Shown: piece by piece, positions 30,454 to 41,492 of the stretch
Layout: each line of letters starts with the position of its first letter
How positions within the stretch are numbered: the stretch's first letter is position 1
Assembly (NCBI GenBank): GCA_002154655.1
Contig: NGUZ01000013.1
Location: forward strand, 1-61,388
DNA length: 61,388 bases
Reading direction: 5' to 3'
Origin: Corynebacterium kefirresidentii
GTDB taxonomy: Bacteria > Actinomycetota > Actinomycetes > Mycobacteriales > Mycobacteriaceae
Program-made: the position numbers and the translations under genes
Notes under the pieces: generated by a model
Told to the model about the DNA's origin: nothing
The model's database searches: none
The model's input: the letters and a program-made list of their open reading frames with translations, nothing else

Positions 30454-31619
30454 CTTTCATTCCTTTCCTTCGCCGCTGCCCGTCGGGCGGCGATAGCTTG
30501 GCCCACCGTTAGCGCCCAGTTCTTGTTCTTGGGCGCTAACGGTCCTTGGGGCTCGTCATATTCCCAGCGCCCATCATCAAACAGCCACACAATGTCCCCA
30601 GTGTGCGGATCCATGATATAAAAAGCACCGCCGTCAGTCTTGACGTTATGGTGGTGCTGGCATAGTGAAACCAAATTGCTCCCTGCAGTTTTCCCTCCCC
30701 GAGCATGGTCAATGCGGTGGTCTTTCTGGCAGCTTTCCGCAGGGCGGTAGCACCCCGGCCAGCGGCACACCCCATCGCGGCCTTCCACATAGGCGCCTAT
30801 GAGCGGGGGAGTAACGTAGCTTTCGCTTTCCATTTCTTTGGCTAAGTCCATGTCTCGCGTCTGAGCGGGGCGCAGGTTATCCGCGGTCTCTGGGCTTACC
30901 CATCCGAATCCCCGGATAAACGCGGGTGCAGACTCCTGATCATGGGCGCGATACATGTGCAGAACTACCTTAGTCCGAGACTCAATTTCACCCAGAATCA
31001 ATTTGGCCAGTGCTTCTGCCTTGGAAAGGCCATGTTCCGCGGCGGCTTTGCTGATGTGTTCGTCGATAGCTATAAGGGTAGCTTCGTCAAATTCAACTGC
31101 TAGCCCGGCTTTGCCACCGAAGCTGGAGTAGGTGAAATAGGAGTTATTCTTCGTGGGAGCCTCTTTGTTTTCTTCGGTGGAAGGGTTTTCAATAGCAATG
31201 AGGCCATTGAGTTTTCGCCGTAAATTCGTGTTGGAGGGCAGTACCTGTCTCGGGTTCGAGGGGGTCAAATAACGAGATAGTTCTTGGTCTATCCTCTCGA
31301 GGGTTTCCGCAGGGACATCACCGAGCTTGCTAAGTACGGCGTCGATAGTAACGAGGCGAGAGAAATCCAGGAAGTAGTAGGTTTCCTGCAGGGCCATTGT
31401 TAGAGGTAACTCAGCCAGCCGGTAGAGCGCCATGGTTATATCGCGCGTGCGCCGCTCACTCAATCCCGTACGGGTGGCAAGGGTATGGCAAGAAATGTCG
31501 AAATCGTCTTCTAAGTCTGGTTTGGCATCTTTCCAGAAAAGGTAATCTTGCTTTCTGATCTCGGTCGCTTTAACTGCTAATGGATCTTTAGGATCATTGA
31601 CTATGTAATAGGATTCCAA
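30450..31619 (-). CDS. HNH endonuclease domain protein (DUF222/13E12-like)
   Basis: 389 residues: a helical DUF222-like N-terminal part and a C-terminal HNH nuclease with RWPGCYRPAESCQKDHRIDHARGG and LCQHHHNVKTDG. Proteins of this type occur in many copies in actinobacteria and their role is not settled. The start is a TTG at 31619 with GGGGGA eight bases upstream. It sits between the cysteine desulfurase and mnmA, which are neighbours in relatives, so it is probably an insertion. Confidence 0.85.
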   Translation of the reverse strand: MESYYIVNDPKDPLAVKATEIRKQDYLFWKDAKPDLEDDFDISCHTLATRTGLSERRTRDITMALYRLAELPLTMALQETYYFLDFSRLVTIDAVLSKLGDVPAETLERIDQELSRYLTPSNPRQVLPSNTNLRRKLNGLIAIENPSTEENKEAPTKNNSYFTYSSFGGKAGLAVEFDEATLIAIDEHISKAAAEHGLSKAEALAKLILGEIESRTKVVLHMYRAHDQESAPAFIRGFGWVSPETADNLRPAQTRDMDLAKEMESESYVTPPLIGAYVEGRDGVCRWPGCYRPAESCQKDHRIDHARGGKTAGSNLVSLCQHHHNVKTDGGAFYIMDPHTGDIVWLFDDGRWEYDEPQGPLAPKNKNWALTVGQAIAARRAAAKERNES

Positions 31620-31827
31620 AATTATTTCCCCCGAATATTAGAACTGCTGAACTAATCTTCACAGTGTCTATCTTACGCTGTGGGTGCGCCCGCCACAAGA
31701 GGGGGGCAAAAATGTGTTCTAAATGGTGAAATTGCCTACGGTGACAGAAATAGAAGAAAAGAAAATTATCTCAAGTGGCGCGTGTTAAAGATGTTGATAG
31801 AGTGAAACCATTGTTAGACTCACGCGC
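31620..31827. promoter_or_regulatory. Divergent control region between HNH gene and GH25 muramidase gene
   Basis: 208 bases. Toward the right, TTGATA (31794-31799) and TAGACT (31815-31820) precede the muramidase ATG by 7 bases. Toward the left, a TAATAT box and GGGGGA ribosome site precede the HNH TTG. A short imperfect palindrome (CACAG/CTGTG, 31660-31682) lies in the middle. Confidence 0.5.
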
Positions 31828-32988
31828 ATGACTTCAAAGAAGGCACTCCGAAAGAGTATTACTGCGGTAGTTACCGTGGCTGCACTAGCTATTAGTGGTA
31901 CCGCTGTTGCCCAGGCGGTGAGCTTTGGCGCCCCTAAGGGCGTGGACGTTGCGGCACACCAGCACCCGGGCGGCACGCCCATCGATTGGTCTAAGGTACG
32001 TACTGACGGTCAGTCTTTTGCATTTGTAAAAGCAACTGAGGGTGGGGATTGGGTAAATCCGCACTACGTCGAAGATGTTCAGGCCGCCCACGCTGCCGGC
32101 CTTAAGACAGGCGCATATCACTACGCTCGTCCATCGACTGACGCCAAAACGCAAGCGGCGAACTTTGCCGCGCAGATTGCGCTGGCGCCAGATCAGACAT
32201 TGCCCCCCGCACTCGATATCGAGGTGGATGAAGGTAAATCCGCGGCCCAGTTGGAGCAGTGGATCGAAGAATTTACCAGCGAGCTCAAGCGCCTTACCGG
32301 CCGCACTCCCATGATCTACACCTACAAGTACTTCTGGATGGGGCAGATGAATAACTCTCAGAAGTTCTCGGATATGCCGTTGTGGCTTGCGGCCTATCAG
32401 GATCAGGCGCCCGAGGCCGTGGGTGGCTGGAAGAAGCTATCCTTCTGGCAGCGTTCTGGCTCCGGCAAGGTGGCAGGAATTCCTACCGACGTTGATATGA
32501 ACCTTTTTAATGGTTCCAAGCAGCAGCTGCAGTCCTTTAGCGATGGAAATTATGTGGATGTCGGCGGCGCGCTCGAACAGCTCGTGGTGGGCGATGGCGT
32601 TGACCTAAGCTCGGACAGCACGCCGCTTATTGGCGCTATCCTGGCCCTCGCAGCAGGCCTGATTGCTATTCCCCAGCTTGCCGACGCCGCCGAAAAGTCC
32701 GGCCTTGACCCCCAAGCAGCGCAAGGCCTAGCAGGCTTCGTGAAGACCTTGCAGGACAAGGATGCCCTCCCAGTAGAAGATCTGGGTGATATGGCGAAGG
32801 GCAACTTCTCTGTCGGTGACCTAGCAATCCTGCTGGACAATGCCGGTCACGTGAACAACGTTAAGTCTGGCAATGTCTCCGAGTCCGAAGTTTCGGAGGC
32901 TAAGAACGCGGCCAAGAAGGCTGGCGCTGATGTTCCCGATTTCGATGCGGGCCAAGTAGCCACGCTACTTAATCGCGTGCTGCAGTAG
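31828..32988 (+). CDS. Secreted GH25 muramidase (lysozyme-like) with unknown C-terminal domain
   Basis: 386 residues. A signal peptide with basic start, hydrophobic core and AQA cleavage site after about residue 30 precedes a GH25 barrel. The catalytic residues expected are D40 in GVDVAAHQ, and D130 and E132 in ALDIEVDE. It should cleave the MurNAc-GlcNAc bond of peptidoglycan. Residues after about 240 form an extra part I do not recognise, with a hydrophobic helix (IGAILALAAGLIAIP) and the segment VEDLGDMAKGNFSVGDLAILLDN. The transcript is probably leaderless. The 3' end overlaps the convergent next gene by 20 bases. Confidence 0.88.
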   Translation: MTSKKALRKSITAVVTVAALAISGTAVAQAVSFGAPKGVDVAAHQHPGGTPIDWSKVRTDGQSFAFVKATEGGDWVNPHYVEDVQAAHAAGLKTGAYHYARPSTDAKTQAANFAAQIALAPDQTLPPALDIEVDEGKSAAQLEQWIEEFTSELKRLTGRTPMIYTYKYFWMGQMNNSQKFSDMPLWLAAYQDQAPEAVGGWKKLSFWQRSGSGKVAGIPTDVDMNLFNGSKQQLQSFSDGNYVDVGGALEQLVVGDGVDLSSDSTPLIGAILALAAGLIAIPQLADAAEKSGLDPQAAQGLAGFVKTLQDKDALPVEDLGDMAKGNFSVGDLAILLDNAGHVNNVKSGNVSESEVSEAKNAAKKAGADVPDFDAGQVATLLNRVLQ

Positions 32989-33805
32989 CACCAGCGAAAA
33001 ACGCGCGGGTCCACGCCTCGTCCTTGTAGTGGGCGGGCACCGCCCCGCCAAGGAGTGCCTTAGCCAGCTGAGCGGCTTCAATGGAGCCCTCGGCTGGCAT
33101 TTCCGTATCTGATGCCACAAGGATGATGTTTCCGTAGCGCCGGCCCTTAAGCATTGGTGGGTCCGCGATGACCGCGAGGTGGTCAAAAACCTTGCTTAGT
33201 CCGACCAGTTCGCTCTTTGCTAGCTGGAGATCAGAATGGTCTCCGCAATTGGCAATATAGAGTCCGCCAGGCTCTAGTGCCTGCTTTGCAGCCTGGAAGA
33301 ACTCCACGGTGGTGAGGCTAGCCGGAGTCTTATCGCCAGCAAATACATCCCGGATGATGATGTCGCGGCTGGCGGGCAGGAAGCCCTCGGTTTCTTTGCG
33401 TGCTTCGCCGGCGCGGATCTTCACGGTAGGGGAACGGGGGACGTCGAAAAGCGTACGCACCAATTCCCCCAGTTTGGCATCGAGTTCGACCACCGTGTGG
33501 CGGCTACCCGGGAGCTTGCTGGCAAAATAGCGTGGAAGGGAGCAGCCTGCGCCACCTAGGTGGGTGACACGCAGCTTATTCGCTGGCCGAGTATTGAGGT
33601 GTTCGACGGCCGCTGCAATCCAGCGCATGTATTCGAACTCCAATTCTTCTGGCTCGCCCAGCACGATGTGGCTACTCGGCACGCCGTTAACGTTGAGGAT
33701 ATAGGCTCCATCGCGGAACTCATCCGCCACAACCTCGGCTGTTCCGGTCGAGATTTCGAAGGTGCCGGTGATTCCTTGTTCGGTGGAGGCTCGCTTTCTT
33801 CCCAT
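32969..33805 (-). CDS. Spermidine synthase-like methyltransferase-fold protein
   Basis: 278 residues with the Rossmann-like polyamine-synthase fold: HLGGAGCSLPRYFASKLPGSRHTVVELD is the nucleotide-binding part and IIIRDVFAGDKTP the motif carrying the acidic residue. Actinobacterial members of this group are annotated as spermidine synthase-like, but polyamine synthesis is not proven for them. The ATG at 33805 is preferred over a TTG at 33814; a TAAGCT box 8 bases upstream supports a leaderless start. Confidence 0.78.
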   Translation of the reverse strand: MGRKRASTEQGITGTFEISTGTAEVVADEFRDGAYILNVNGVPSSHIVLGEPEELEFEYMRWIAAAVEHLNTRPANKLRVTHLGGAGCSLPRYFASKLPGSRHTVVELDAKLGELVRTLFDVPRSPTVKIRAGEARKETEGFLPASRDIIIRDVFAGDKTPASLTTVEFFQAAKQALEPGGLYIANCGDHSDLQLAKSELVGLSKVFDHLAVIADPPMLKGRRYGNIILVASDTEMPAEGSIEAAQLAKALLGGAVPAHYKDEAWTRAFFAGATAARD

Positions 33806-33899
33806 GTGACACAAGCTTAGGGAATGGATTCGATTTAAACCGCGTTGGGGCTAGGGAGTAGACTTTCGGGCCTGTAGTCAAGGTGAATTGGGGAGCGAG

Positions 33900-34985
33900 A
33901 TGCGAGTATTGGTTGCCATGTCCGGCGGCGTGGACTCATCTGTTGCCGCCGCCCGGGCGGTAGAAGCTGGCCATGAGGTGATTGGCGTTCACCTCGCCCT
34001 GCACAAGGACGCGCAGCAAACCAGAGAGAAAGCGCGCGGTTGCTGCTCGCTGGAGGATTCAGCCGATGCTCGCCGCATCTGCGATAAGTTGGGCATCCCC
34101 TTCTATGTGTGGGATTTTTCGGAAGAATTCAAAGAAGAAGTCATCACGGACTTCGTGGATTCTTATGCTCGCGGCGAGACACCTAATCCTTGCTTGCGCT
34201 GTAACGAGAAGATTAAGTTCCGAGCACTGCTACAAAAGGGCATGGCGCTTGGCTTCGATGCTGTGGCGACGGGTCACTATGCCACCATTGACGAAAACGG
34301 CTACATGCGCCGTTCTTTGGATGAGAATAAGGACCAGTCTTATGTCCTGGGCGTCATCTCGGCCGAAGAGCTGGAGCACTGCTTTTTCCCGATTGGAGAT
34401 ACCCCGAAGCCGCAGATCCGTGAAGAGGCCGCGGCGCATGGCTTTTCCACCGCGAAGAAGCCGGATTCTTATGATATCTGCTTTATTCCAGACGGCAATA
34501 CGCAGGCGTTTTTGGGCGCCCGCATTGGATTGCGTCCCGGCATGATCGTGGATCAAGAGGGTACGGAGCTCAAGGAGCACGATGGCGCGTGGAACTACAC
34601 CATCGGCCAGCGCAAAGGCCTGGACATCAAGGCGCCGGCTGCCGACGGCCGTCCCCGCTACGTCACCGACATCGATGCTTCTACGGGCACGGTAACCGTC
34701 GGTGCCCGCGAGGACTTGGCCGTGACCTCGATTCAAGCTGATCGCCTGAAGTACCTTCACCCAGCCATGGATGGGGACTTCGAGTGCGAGGTTCAGGTGC
34801 GTGCGCATGGTTCCGTGGTGCCTTGTGTCGCGCACGTCGACCGCGAGGCGGATGAGATGCGCCTTGAGCTTAAGGAACCGCTTTCCGGCGTGGCCCGTGG
34901 CCAGGCAGCGGTGCTGTATTTGCCTTCGCCAGACGAGCTTGGCGATATCGTTATCGGATCCGGCACGATCTGCGGAACTAATTAA
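33900..34985 (+). CDS. mnmA: tRNA-specific 2-thiouridylase MnmA
   Basis: 361 residues. MnmA thiolates U34 of tRNAs for Lys, Glu and Gln. The PP-loop is [12 protein letters not shown]. The two catalytic cysteines lie in [13 protein letters not shown] and [11 protein letters not shown]. The ATG at 33900 has GGGGAGCGAG upstream, and a TAGACT box sits at 33858-33863. The sulfur donor is probably the cysteine desulfurase encoded at 29338. The 3' end overlaps the convergent PH-domain gene by 8 bases. Confidence 0.96.
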   Translation: MRVLVAMSGGVDSSVAAARAVEAGHEVIGVHLALHKDAQQTREKARGCCSLEDSADARRICDKLGIPFYVWDFSEEFKEEVITDFVDSYARGETPNPCLRCNEKIKFRALLQKGMALGFDAVATGHYATIDENGYMRRSLDENKDQSYVLGVISAEELEHCFFPIGDTPKPQIREEAAAHGFSTAKKPDSYDICFIPDGNTQAFLGARIGLRPGMIVDQEGTELKEHDGAWNYTIGQRKGLDIKAPAADGRPRYVTDIDASTGTVTVGAREDLAVTSIQADRLKYLHPAMDGDFECEVQVRAHGSVVPCVAHVDREADEMRLELKEPLSGVARGQAAVLYLPSPDELGDIVIGSGTICGTN

Positions 34986-35346
34986 GCACGCAGTTGGCAA
35001 TGAGGCGGTCTAGGGCACGGACATCGATATTTGGGCCAATGTTGATTTTGAATTCGCCAGCCCTAGTCCACAGCTGCAGCTCCGCGTTGAAGTCAAGGAG
35101 CTTTCCTGCGTTTTCCGTGGACCACATGTTGATGGAGGAATAGGGCAGGGAGTACATCTCTACCTTTTTGCCTGTAAGACCTTGCGCGTCGCGGATGATG
35201 AGGCGCCTATTGGTAAATACGGCGGCATCGCGGACTGTCTTAAAAGCGCACACTGGATATTCCTGTTCGGCCAAGACGGTGGAAATGTCCTGGGGAATTT
35301 CGCATTCGTTGTAGAAGGTCCAGCCGGAGTATTTTTCCACGCCCAT
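34978..35346 (-). CDS. Small PH-domain protein
   Basis: 122 residues without signal or membrane helix. The pattern [35 protein letters not shown] is typical of the bacterial PH domain (YvbH-like, PF08000). Function unknown. It has a leader with GAAAGGAA before the ATG, unlike most genes here. It is divergent from the methionine synthase-like gene, with a perfect palindrome between them. Confidence 0.8.
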   Translation of the reverse strand: MGVEKYSGWTFYNECEIPQDISTVLAEQEYPVCAFKTVRDAAVFTNRRLIIRDAQGLTGKKVEMYSLPYSSINMWSTENAGKLLDFNAELQLWTRAGEFKINIGPNIDVRALDRLIANCVLN

Positions 35347-35366
35347 AGTAAGGTTCCTTTCGAAGT

Positions 35367-35381
35367 GATACGTCGCGTATC
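35367..35381. promoter_or_regulatory. Palindrome between divergent genes, candidate operator
   Basis: GATACG-TCG-CGTATC is a perfect 6+3+6 inverted repeat, midway between the PH-domain gene and the methionine synthase-like gene. It overlaps the expected start region of the leftward transcript and lies where the rightward -35 would be. The binding protein is unknown. Confidence 0.5.
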
Positions 35382-35417
35382 GGATAGATAATTCTGAGAA
35401 ATAATACTAGCGCCGAG

Positions 35418-36338
35418 GTGAATATGGATGCTTTTGGCTTAGGCCCTATGCCGGGATACTCCATGAGTGAGGCGGCAGACATCGTGATGGGTGAGACCGG
35501 TGGTCTCCCGCACCTTCCGCAGTTGCCGGACCGCGGGATTTATGCTGGGGCCATTGGACGCACAGCGGGTTTGTTGGAAGCAGTCTCCATTGACCGCGGA
35601 CCGCGCTCATGGGTGCTCAGCGATCGGCCGCAGCTCATCTCGCACCGGATTGTCGACCAGATGAGCCGGGACGTGGACGAGATTCAGGAGGTGTGGGGCG
35701 AGTCAGTTCCCCGTATCAAGGTCCAAGCGGTAGGACCGTGGAGTTTGGCGGCCGCTGTGGAGCTAGGAAACGGGCACCGCGCGATTACTGATTCGGGCGC
35801 TTTCCGGGACCTGTGTGGTGCACTATTGGCCGGAATTCAGGAACACAAGGCACAGGTGGCACAGCGCTTTGGGGCAGAAGTGCGAGTGCAGCTGGACGAG
35901 CCCCTGCTTGCCGACGTCCTTTCGGGCACCCTTCCAGGGACCACCGACTTCGATACGATTAGGGCTGTTCCCGCAGACCAGGTCAATGCGACACTGGCGG
36001 AGTTTGGCGCGGACTACCTACGGCTTCGCAAACCCCTATGGGAAGTGGCGGCGAAGACGGTGCTGCTCGATTTTGCTGGTCTAGCCTCGCCCGAGCATCT
36101 CGATGGCTTGGGGCAGTGGATTGATGGCGGCGCTCGCGTCGGATTGGGCGTGGCAGGGCAAGATGCTCGCACGGAAGCTATTGCTATTGCACAGCACTTT
36201 GACCGCATGGGACTGTCGCGGGAGCGAATTCCAGAGCAGGTTGATATCTTCCCGTGGCCGGTGGAAAAGGCCGCGCCCAGCTACTCCTTTGCCGCTGAGG
36301 TGGCGGGCATCCTCATCCGCGACGCCGGCGATCTTTAA
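35418..36338 (+). CDS. Methionine synthase-like (UROD/MetE superfamily) protein
   Basis: 306 residues, related to the C-terminal barrel of cobalamin-independent methionine synthase but lacking the N-terminal half. Recognised from the start LGPMPGYSMSEAADIVMGETGGLPHLPQLPDRG, from KVQAVGPWSLAAAVEL and from VQLDEPLL. The zinc-binding His/Cys set of MetE is not obvious, so activity as methionine synthase is doubtful. Mycobacteria have a homologue in the same position upstream of ligA. The GTG at 35418 or the ATG at 35424 could be the start. Its stop overlaps the convergent ATPase gene by 4 bases. Confidence 0.78.
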   Translation: MNMDAFGLGPMPGYSMSEAADIVMGETGGLPHLPQLPDRGIYAGAIGRTAGLLEAVSIDRGPRSWVLSDRPQLISHRIVDQMSRDVDEIQEVWGESVPRIKVQAVGPWSLAAAVELGNGHRAITDSGAFRDLCGALLAGIQEHKAQVAQRFGAEVRVQLDEPLLADVLSGTLPGTTDFDTIRAVPADQVNATLAEFGADYLRLRKPLWEVAAKTVLLDFAGLASPEHLDGLGQWIDGGARVGLGVAGQDARTEAIAIAQHFDRMGLSRERIPEQVDIFPWPVEKAAPSYSFAAEVAGILIRDAGDL

Positions 36339-37456
36339 TCGACACGTCCGCGGCTATCCGTGGCGGTGAAGTATTCACCCATATAAGGGATGACGTAGCG
36401 CAGTTTGCCGTGTGCGGTGGGTTCGATGAGGTCGGCGTCGATAAGCCGCTGGCGGGTGGCCGACAGTGAGCGCACCGTGCGGTCCATGTGGCCCGCGATG
36501 TCTGCGATAGTAGCGATGCCATCGACTTCGACTGCGGCCATTGCTTCCAAAAACTCCCGCTGCGCCGGCGGCAAGGGCAACGTCGCAGGCTGGTGCACCT
36601 GCGCTCCCATAATTGAAATCGCATCTGGAGCTATCGAAGCAATCGTCTCCTGAGAAATGCCACTTTCTTGATTCTGGCGACTGCGCTCCCATGCCAGCGA
36701 GCCAACCAATTGTACGAGGTACGGGTAGCCGCGGGTAAGCGCTGCGGCGTCCCTAATCGCCTCGGGGCTAAACTCTAACCCCGAGCCAGACGCTGTGTGC
36801 TCTAGAGCCTGCTGCGAATTGGCCGGAGAAAGCGGTCCTAAGACGAACTTCTGGGCCCGGCGCAGAAACGTCACCCCGGGCAAATCCAATAGGTGGTTGA
36901 CCCCTTGGGGTAGGCCGGCGGCTACCAAAGCGATATCAATTTCATCGCGCACCAGGTCTTGGTAGGCCACGGCGATGGTGGTGAGCTCTTCGACATCGGC
37001 GTCTTGCACCTCGTCGATGGTAAGCAGGATTCCGGTGCCTTTTAGCTCTGCGGAAAGCTCACGCAGGCGAGTATTCAGCGTGGGGGTGAAGCGATCTTCC
37101 TTTTGATGGTCGAAGCCGATTGATCCCACGCCGCCGATGCCGATGCGGCTGACCTTCTTCTTGTCGCTCGGCGAGAGTTGTTCAAGCAGCCTGGGGATGG
37201 TGGTATTGACCAGTTCCTCGACCATGGTGGAGCGCCCTGAGGCGCGTAGCGTTACCCACCCTCGGGCCTCGGCGATGTCCTCCAACTCGTTGATGAGAAC
37301 AGTCTTGCCGATGCCCCTTGCACCGCTGAGCACCATGGAGCGGGAAGCATTGCCTGCCGAGCCATCGAGCGCAGTGCGGAAGCTATCGAGCACGATACCG
37401 CGCCCGACCCAGAACAGGGGAGGAGCGCCGAATGTAGGGCGGAACGGATTTTCCAT
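36335..37456 (-). CDS. Stand-alone AAA ATPase with C-terminal winged-helix region
   Basis: 373 residues. Walker A is SGARGIGKTVL near residue 50, and Walker B is GILLTIDEVQDAD near 146. The last 80 residues (REFLEAMAAVEVDGIATIADIAGHMDRTVRSLSATRQRLIDADLIEPT) form a winged-helix-like segment. This arrangement is found in the AAA_16/archaeal-type ATPase group of signal-transduction NTPases. A TACACT box 6 bases before the ATG indicates a leaderless transcript. A repeat array lies just upstream. The role is unknown. Confidence 0.82.
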   Translation of the reverse strand: MENPFRPTFGAPPLFWVGRGIVLDSFRTALDGSAGNASRSMVLSGARGIGKTVLINELEDIAEARGWVTLRASGRSTMVEELVNTTIPRLLEQLSPSDKKKVSRIGIGGVGSIGFDHQKEDRFTPTLNTRLRELSAELKGTGILLTIDEVQDADVEELTTIAVAYQDLVRDEIDIALVAAGLPQGVNHLLDLPGVTFLRRAQKFVLGPLSPANSQQALEHTASGSGLEFSPEAIRDAAALTRGYPYLVQLVGSLAWERSRQNQESGISQETIASIAPDAISIMGAQVHQPATLPLPPAQREFLEAMAAVEVDGIATIADIAGHMDRTVRSLSATRQRLIDADLIEPTAHGKLRYVIPYMGEYFTATDSRGRVD

Positions 37457-37480
37457 ATGGTTAGTGTAACCCTTGTTATC

Positions 37481-37537
37481 GGAGATTTGGGAGACTTTTA
37501 GTCGTACTTGGAGATTTAGGAGAATTGGGAGACTTTA
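37481..37537. repeat. Direct repeats upstream of the AAA ATPase gene
   Basis: Two near-identical units, GGAGATTTGGGAGACTTTT (37481-37499) and GGAGAATTGGGAGACTTTA (37519-37537), are spaced 38 bases apart. A partial third copy, GGAGATTTAGGAGA, is at 37510-37523. The array fills the space between the stop of the exonuclease gene and the promoter of the ATPase gene, so it may be an operator. Confidence 0.7.
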
Positions 37538-38206
37538 TCCTATGAGCGGCCATGCAGTGGAGACATCCGAGGCATCGCGACCCTTGCCCTCTAAGTACTT
37601 CTTGAATGCTGTCCGATCCTCGTACCACTTGACCGCCTGGAACTCCATGAGCTCGTTTTCATCCATTTGTGCCAGGTTGGGGTAGCGCTGGCGTACCTGT
37701 TTCCATGCCACACGGGCGGCCGCCAGGGCGTCGGCAGTAGCTTCGTGGGCGTTGCCCAACTCGACGCCGTAGTGCTCGCACACGGCGCCAAGGGTGCGCT
37801 TGCCCTTGCGCCATTTATCGCTGACGCGGTCGATTACATAGGGGTCATAGACTGGGCCGGTGACCGTGAAATCGCCGGTGAGGCTTCGCAGCACAGTGAG
37901 ATCAAAAGCAGCGTTGTAGACAATGAGCGTTAGACCATCCTCCCAGGCGGCCTTGATGGCCTCGACCGTATCTTTCAGGACCTCTTCGTGCGGTCGGCCC
38001 TCGGCGCGGGCTTTTTCGGTAGTGATGCCATGCACGTTGGTCGCTTCCTCCGGGATCTCGATTCCGGGATCGGCGAGGTGCTCCACCTTTTGTACATCGC
38101 GGCCATCAATGCGGACTAAGGCAGAGGTGACGATGCGGGCTTCTTTGGGATTGGCCGAGGTGGTCTCAAGGTCGAAGGCGAGCATGCGGGAGGCGTCGAA
38201 AGTCAT
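37535..38206 (-). CDS. DnaQ-family 3'-5' exonuclease
   Basis: 223 residues. The exonuclease motifs are seen as LAFDLETTSANP (ExoI, D and E), YNAAFDLTVL (ExoII) and HEATADALAA (ExoIII, H and D), all consistent with the DEDDh class. It resembles the proofreading epsilon subunit but may serve in repair. The ATG at 38206 is chosen because TAAGGT lies 7 bases before it. It is divergent from ligA. Confidence 0.88.
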   Translation of the reverse strand: MTFDASRMLAFDLETTSANPKEARIVTSALVRIDGRDVQKVEHLADPGIEIPEEATNVHGITTEKARAEGRPHEEVLKDTVEAIKAAWEDGLTLIVYNAAFDLTVLRSLTGDFTVTGPVYDPYVIDRVSDKWRKGKRTLGAVCEHYGVELGNAHEATADALAAARVAWKQVRQRYPNLAQMDENELMEFQAVKWYEDRTAFKKYLEGKGRDASDVSTAWPLIG

Positions 38207-38245
38207 GATCCATACCTTAGTAGCTAGCCCCGACACGAGGGATAG

Positions 38246-40321
<2,076 letters not shown>

Positions 40322-40331
40322 ATCGGTCCGG

Positions 40332-40991
40332 CTACTTGAGGAAGCTGCCTAAGATGGTGCCGATGTGACCTAGGTGCTCCACCTCGGAGGCTAGATAGTC
40401 AGGGCCGCCGGTGCGGCCCATGGCTATAACTAGGCCGGTATCGCCGAGCGGGGCGGCGGCGAGTGCGGAGTCAAGCAGTGACCAGCTATCTGGCACCCAC
40501 TCGTCACGATCAGGGCTGAGCACACGGGCGCTTTCCACCTCAATATCGTGAGGAACGGTGCCGTCATCTTCGGGGGCGGCATTGGAAGAAGCTACGCGGT
40601 GGATGGGCTCGTTGTTATCAATGACGATGCACCATGTGGAGGTCAGTGCCCTTGGGATCGCGGCTACTACCTCTTCCATAGCGGCAGTGACATTCGTGGC
40701 ATGGGCAACGCGTGCTAGGAGCTCGATTTGCCCGCGGCGGTCTACGCGTCCGCTGAATGGGCGGATGGAGTCGACCTCCACTCCCTCGACAGAGGAGGCG
40801 GCGGTAATGAGGACATCGGCCATGGTGCCTTGCGGCAACTCAATGACAATGTCATCCATGACCGTTCCATCGGGAAAGTTTTCTACGATATCGACCGATT
40901 GGATATTGCCGTCGACGAGTCCAAAGGCGTCGGCAAGCTGGCCCAAGCTGCCAGGAGCATCGGGGAGCAGTACGCGGATCAAAAAGGACAT
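40332..40991 (-). CDS. ACT-domain amino-acid-binding protein
   Basis: 219 residues. The N-terminal ACT domain reads FLIRVLLPDAPGSLGQLADAFGLVDGNIQSVDIVENF. The rest is unrecognised. An ACT protein lies between ligA and gatC in mycobacteria too, so the order is conserved. It probably senses an amino acid. Function unknown. It converges with ligA. Confidence 0.82.
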   Translation of the reverse strand: MSFLIRVLLPDAPGSLGQLADAFGLVDGNIQSVDIVENFPDGTVMDDIVIELPQGTMADVLITAASSVEGVEVDSIRPFSGRVDRRGQIELLARVAHATNVTAAMEEVVAAIPRALTSTWCIVIDNNEPIHRVASSNAAPEDDGTVPHDIEVESARVLSPDRDEWVPDSWSLLDSALAAAPLGDTGLVIAMGRTGGPDYLASEVEHLGHIGTILGSFLK

Positions 40992-41195
40992 GGTCTTGCA
41001 CGCTTTCGGTAGTTTGTAGTCCCAGACATGATACGTGCGTCACAATGCGGGCTTCAAGCAACGCAAATTTGGGGTGACGCGGCAACCGTCGTGGTCGGTG
41101 CAGTACCATGGGTCGTTAGCAATTCACATAGTACATGCTGCCGGTGAATATTTTTCACCCGCGTGTCAATTATGCAGAAAAAGGATGGAGTTCGC

Positions 41196-41492
41196 GTGTC
41201 TGAGATTTCGCGTGATGAGGTAGCCCACCTCGCCAAGCTTTCCCGCCTGGCCCTGAGTGAGGAAGAGCTAGCCCAGTTCGCAACGCAGATTGATGAAATT
41301 GTTGATTCGGTTTCCGCGGTGGGAAACGTTGATACCGAGGGCGTGGAGCCGATGAGCCACCCGCACTCCGTGGACGCCCCGATGCGCGAGGACGTTATTG
41401 TGCGCACCCTTACTGCAGAACAGGCCTTGGACCAAGCACCGGCCGTAGAAGAAGAGCGCTTCGTTGTGCCACAGATTCTGGGAGGAGAATAA
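41196..41492 (+). CDS. gatC: Aspartyl/glutamyl-tRNA amidotransferase subunit C
   Basis: 98 residues, the small stabilising subunit of the GatCAB complex that amidates Glu-tRNA(Gln) and Asp-tRNA(Asn). Typical N-terminus [22 protein letters not shown] and C-terminal segment MREDVI. The GTG at 41196 follows AAGGATGGAG. Its leader contains a small hairpin GGTGAA/TTCACC at 41143-41159. Confidence 0.94.
   Translation: MSEISRDEVAHLAKLSRLALSEEELAQFATQIDEIVDSVSAVGNVDTEGVEPMSHPHSVDAPMREDVIVRTLTAEQALDQAPAVEEERFVVPQILGGE

Noticed and set aside
41143..41159. GGTGAA/TTCACC hairpin in the gatC leader as a riboswitch or T-box
   Set aside because: Only six pairs, no T-box sequence and no terminator; too little to claim.
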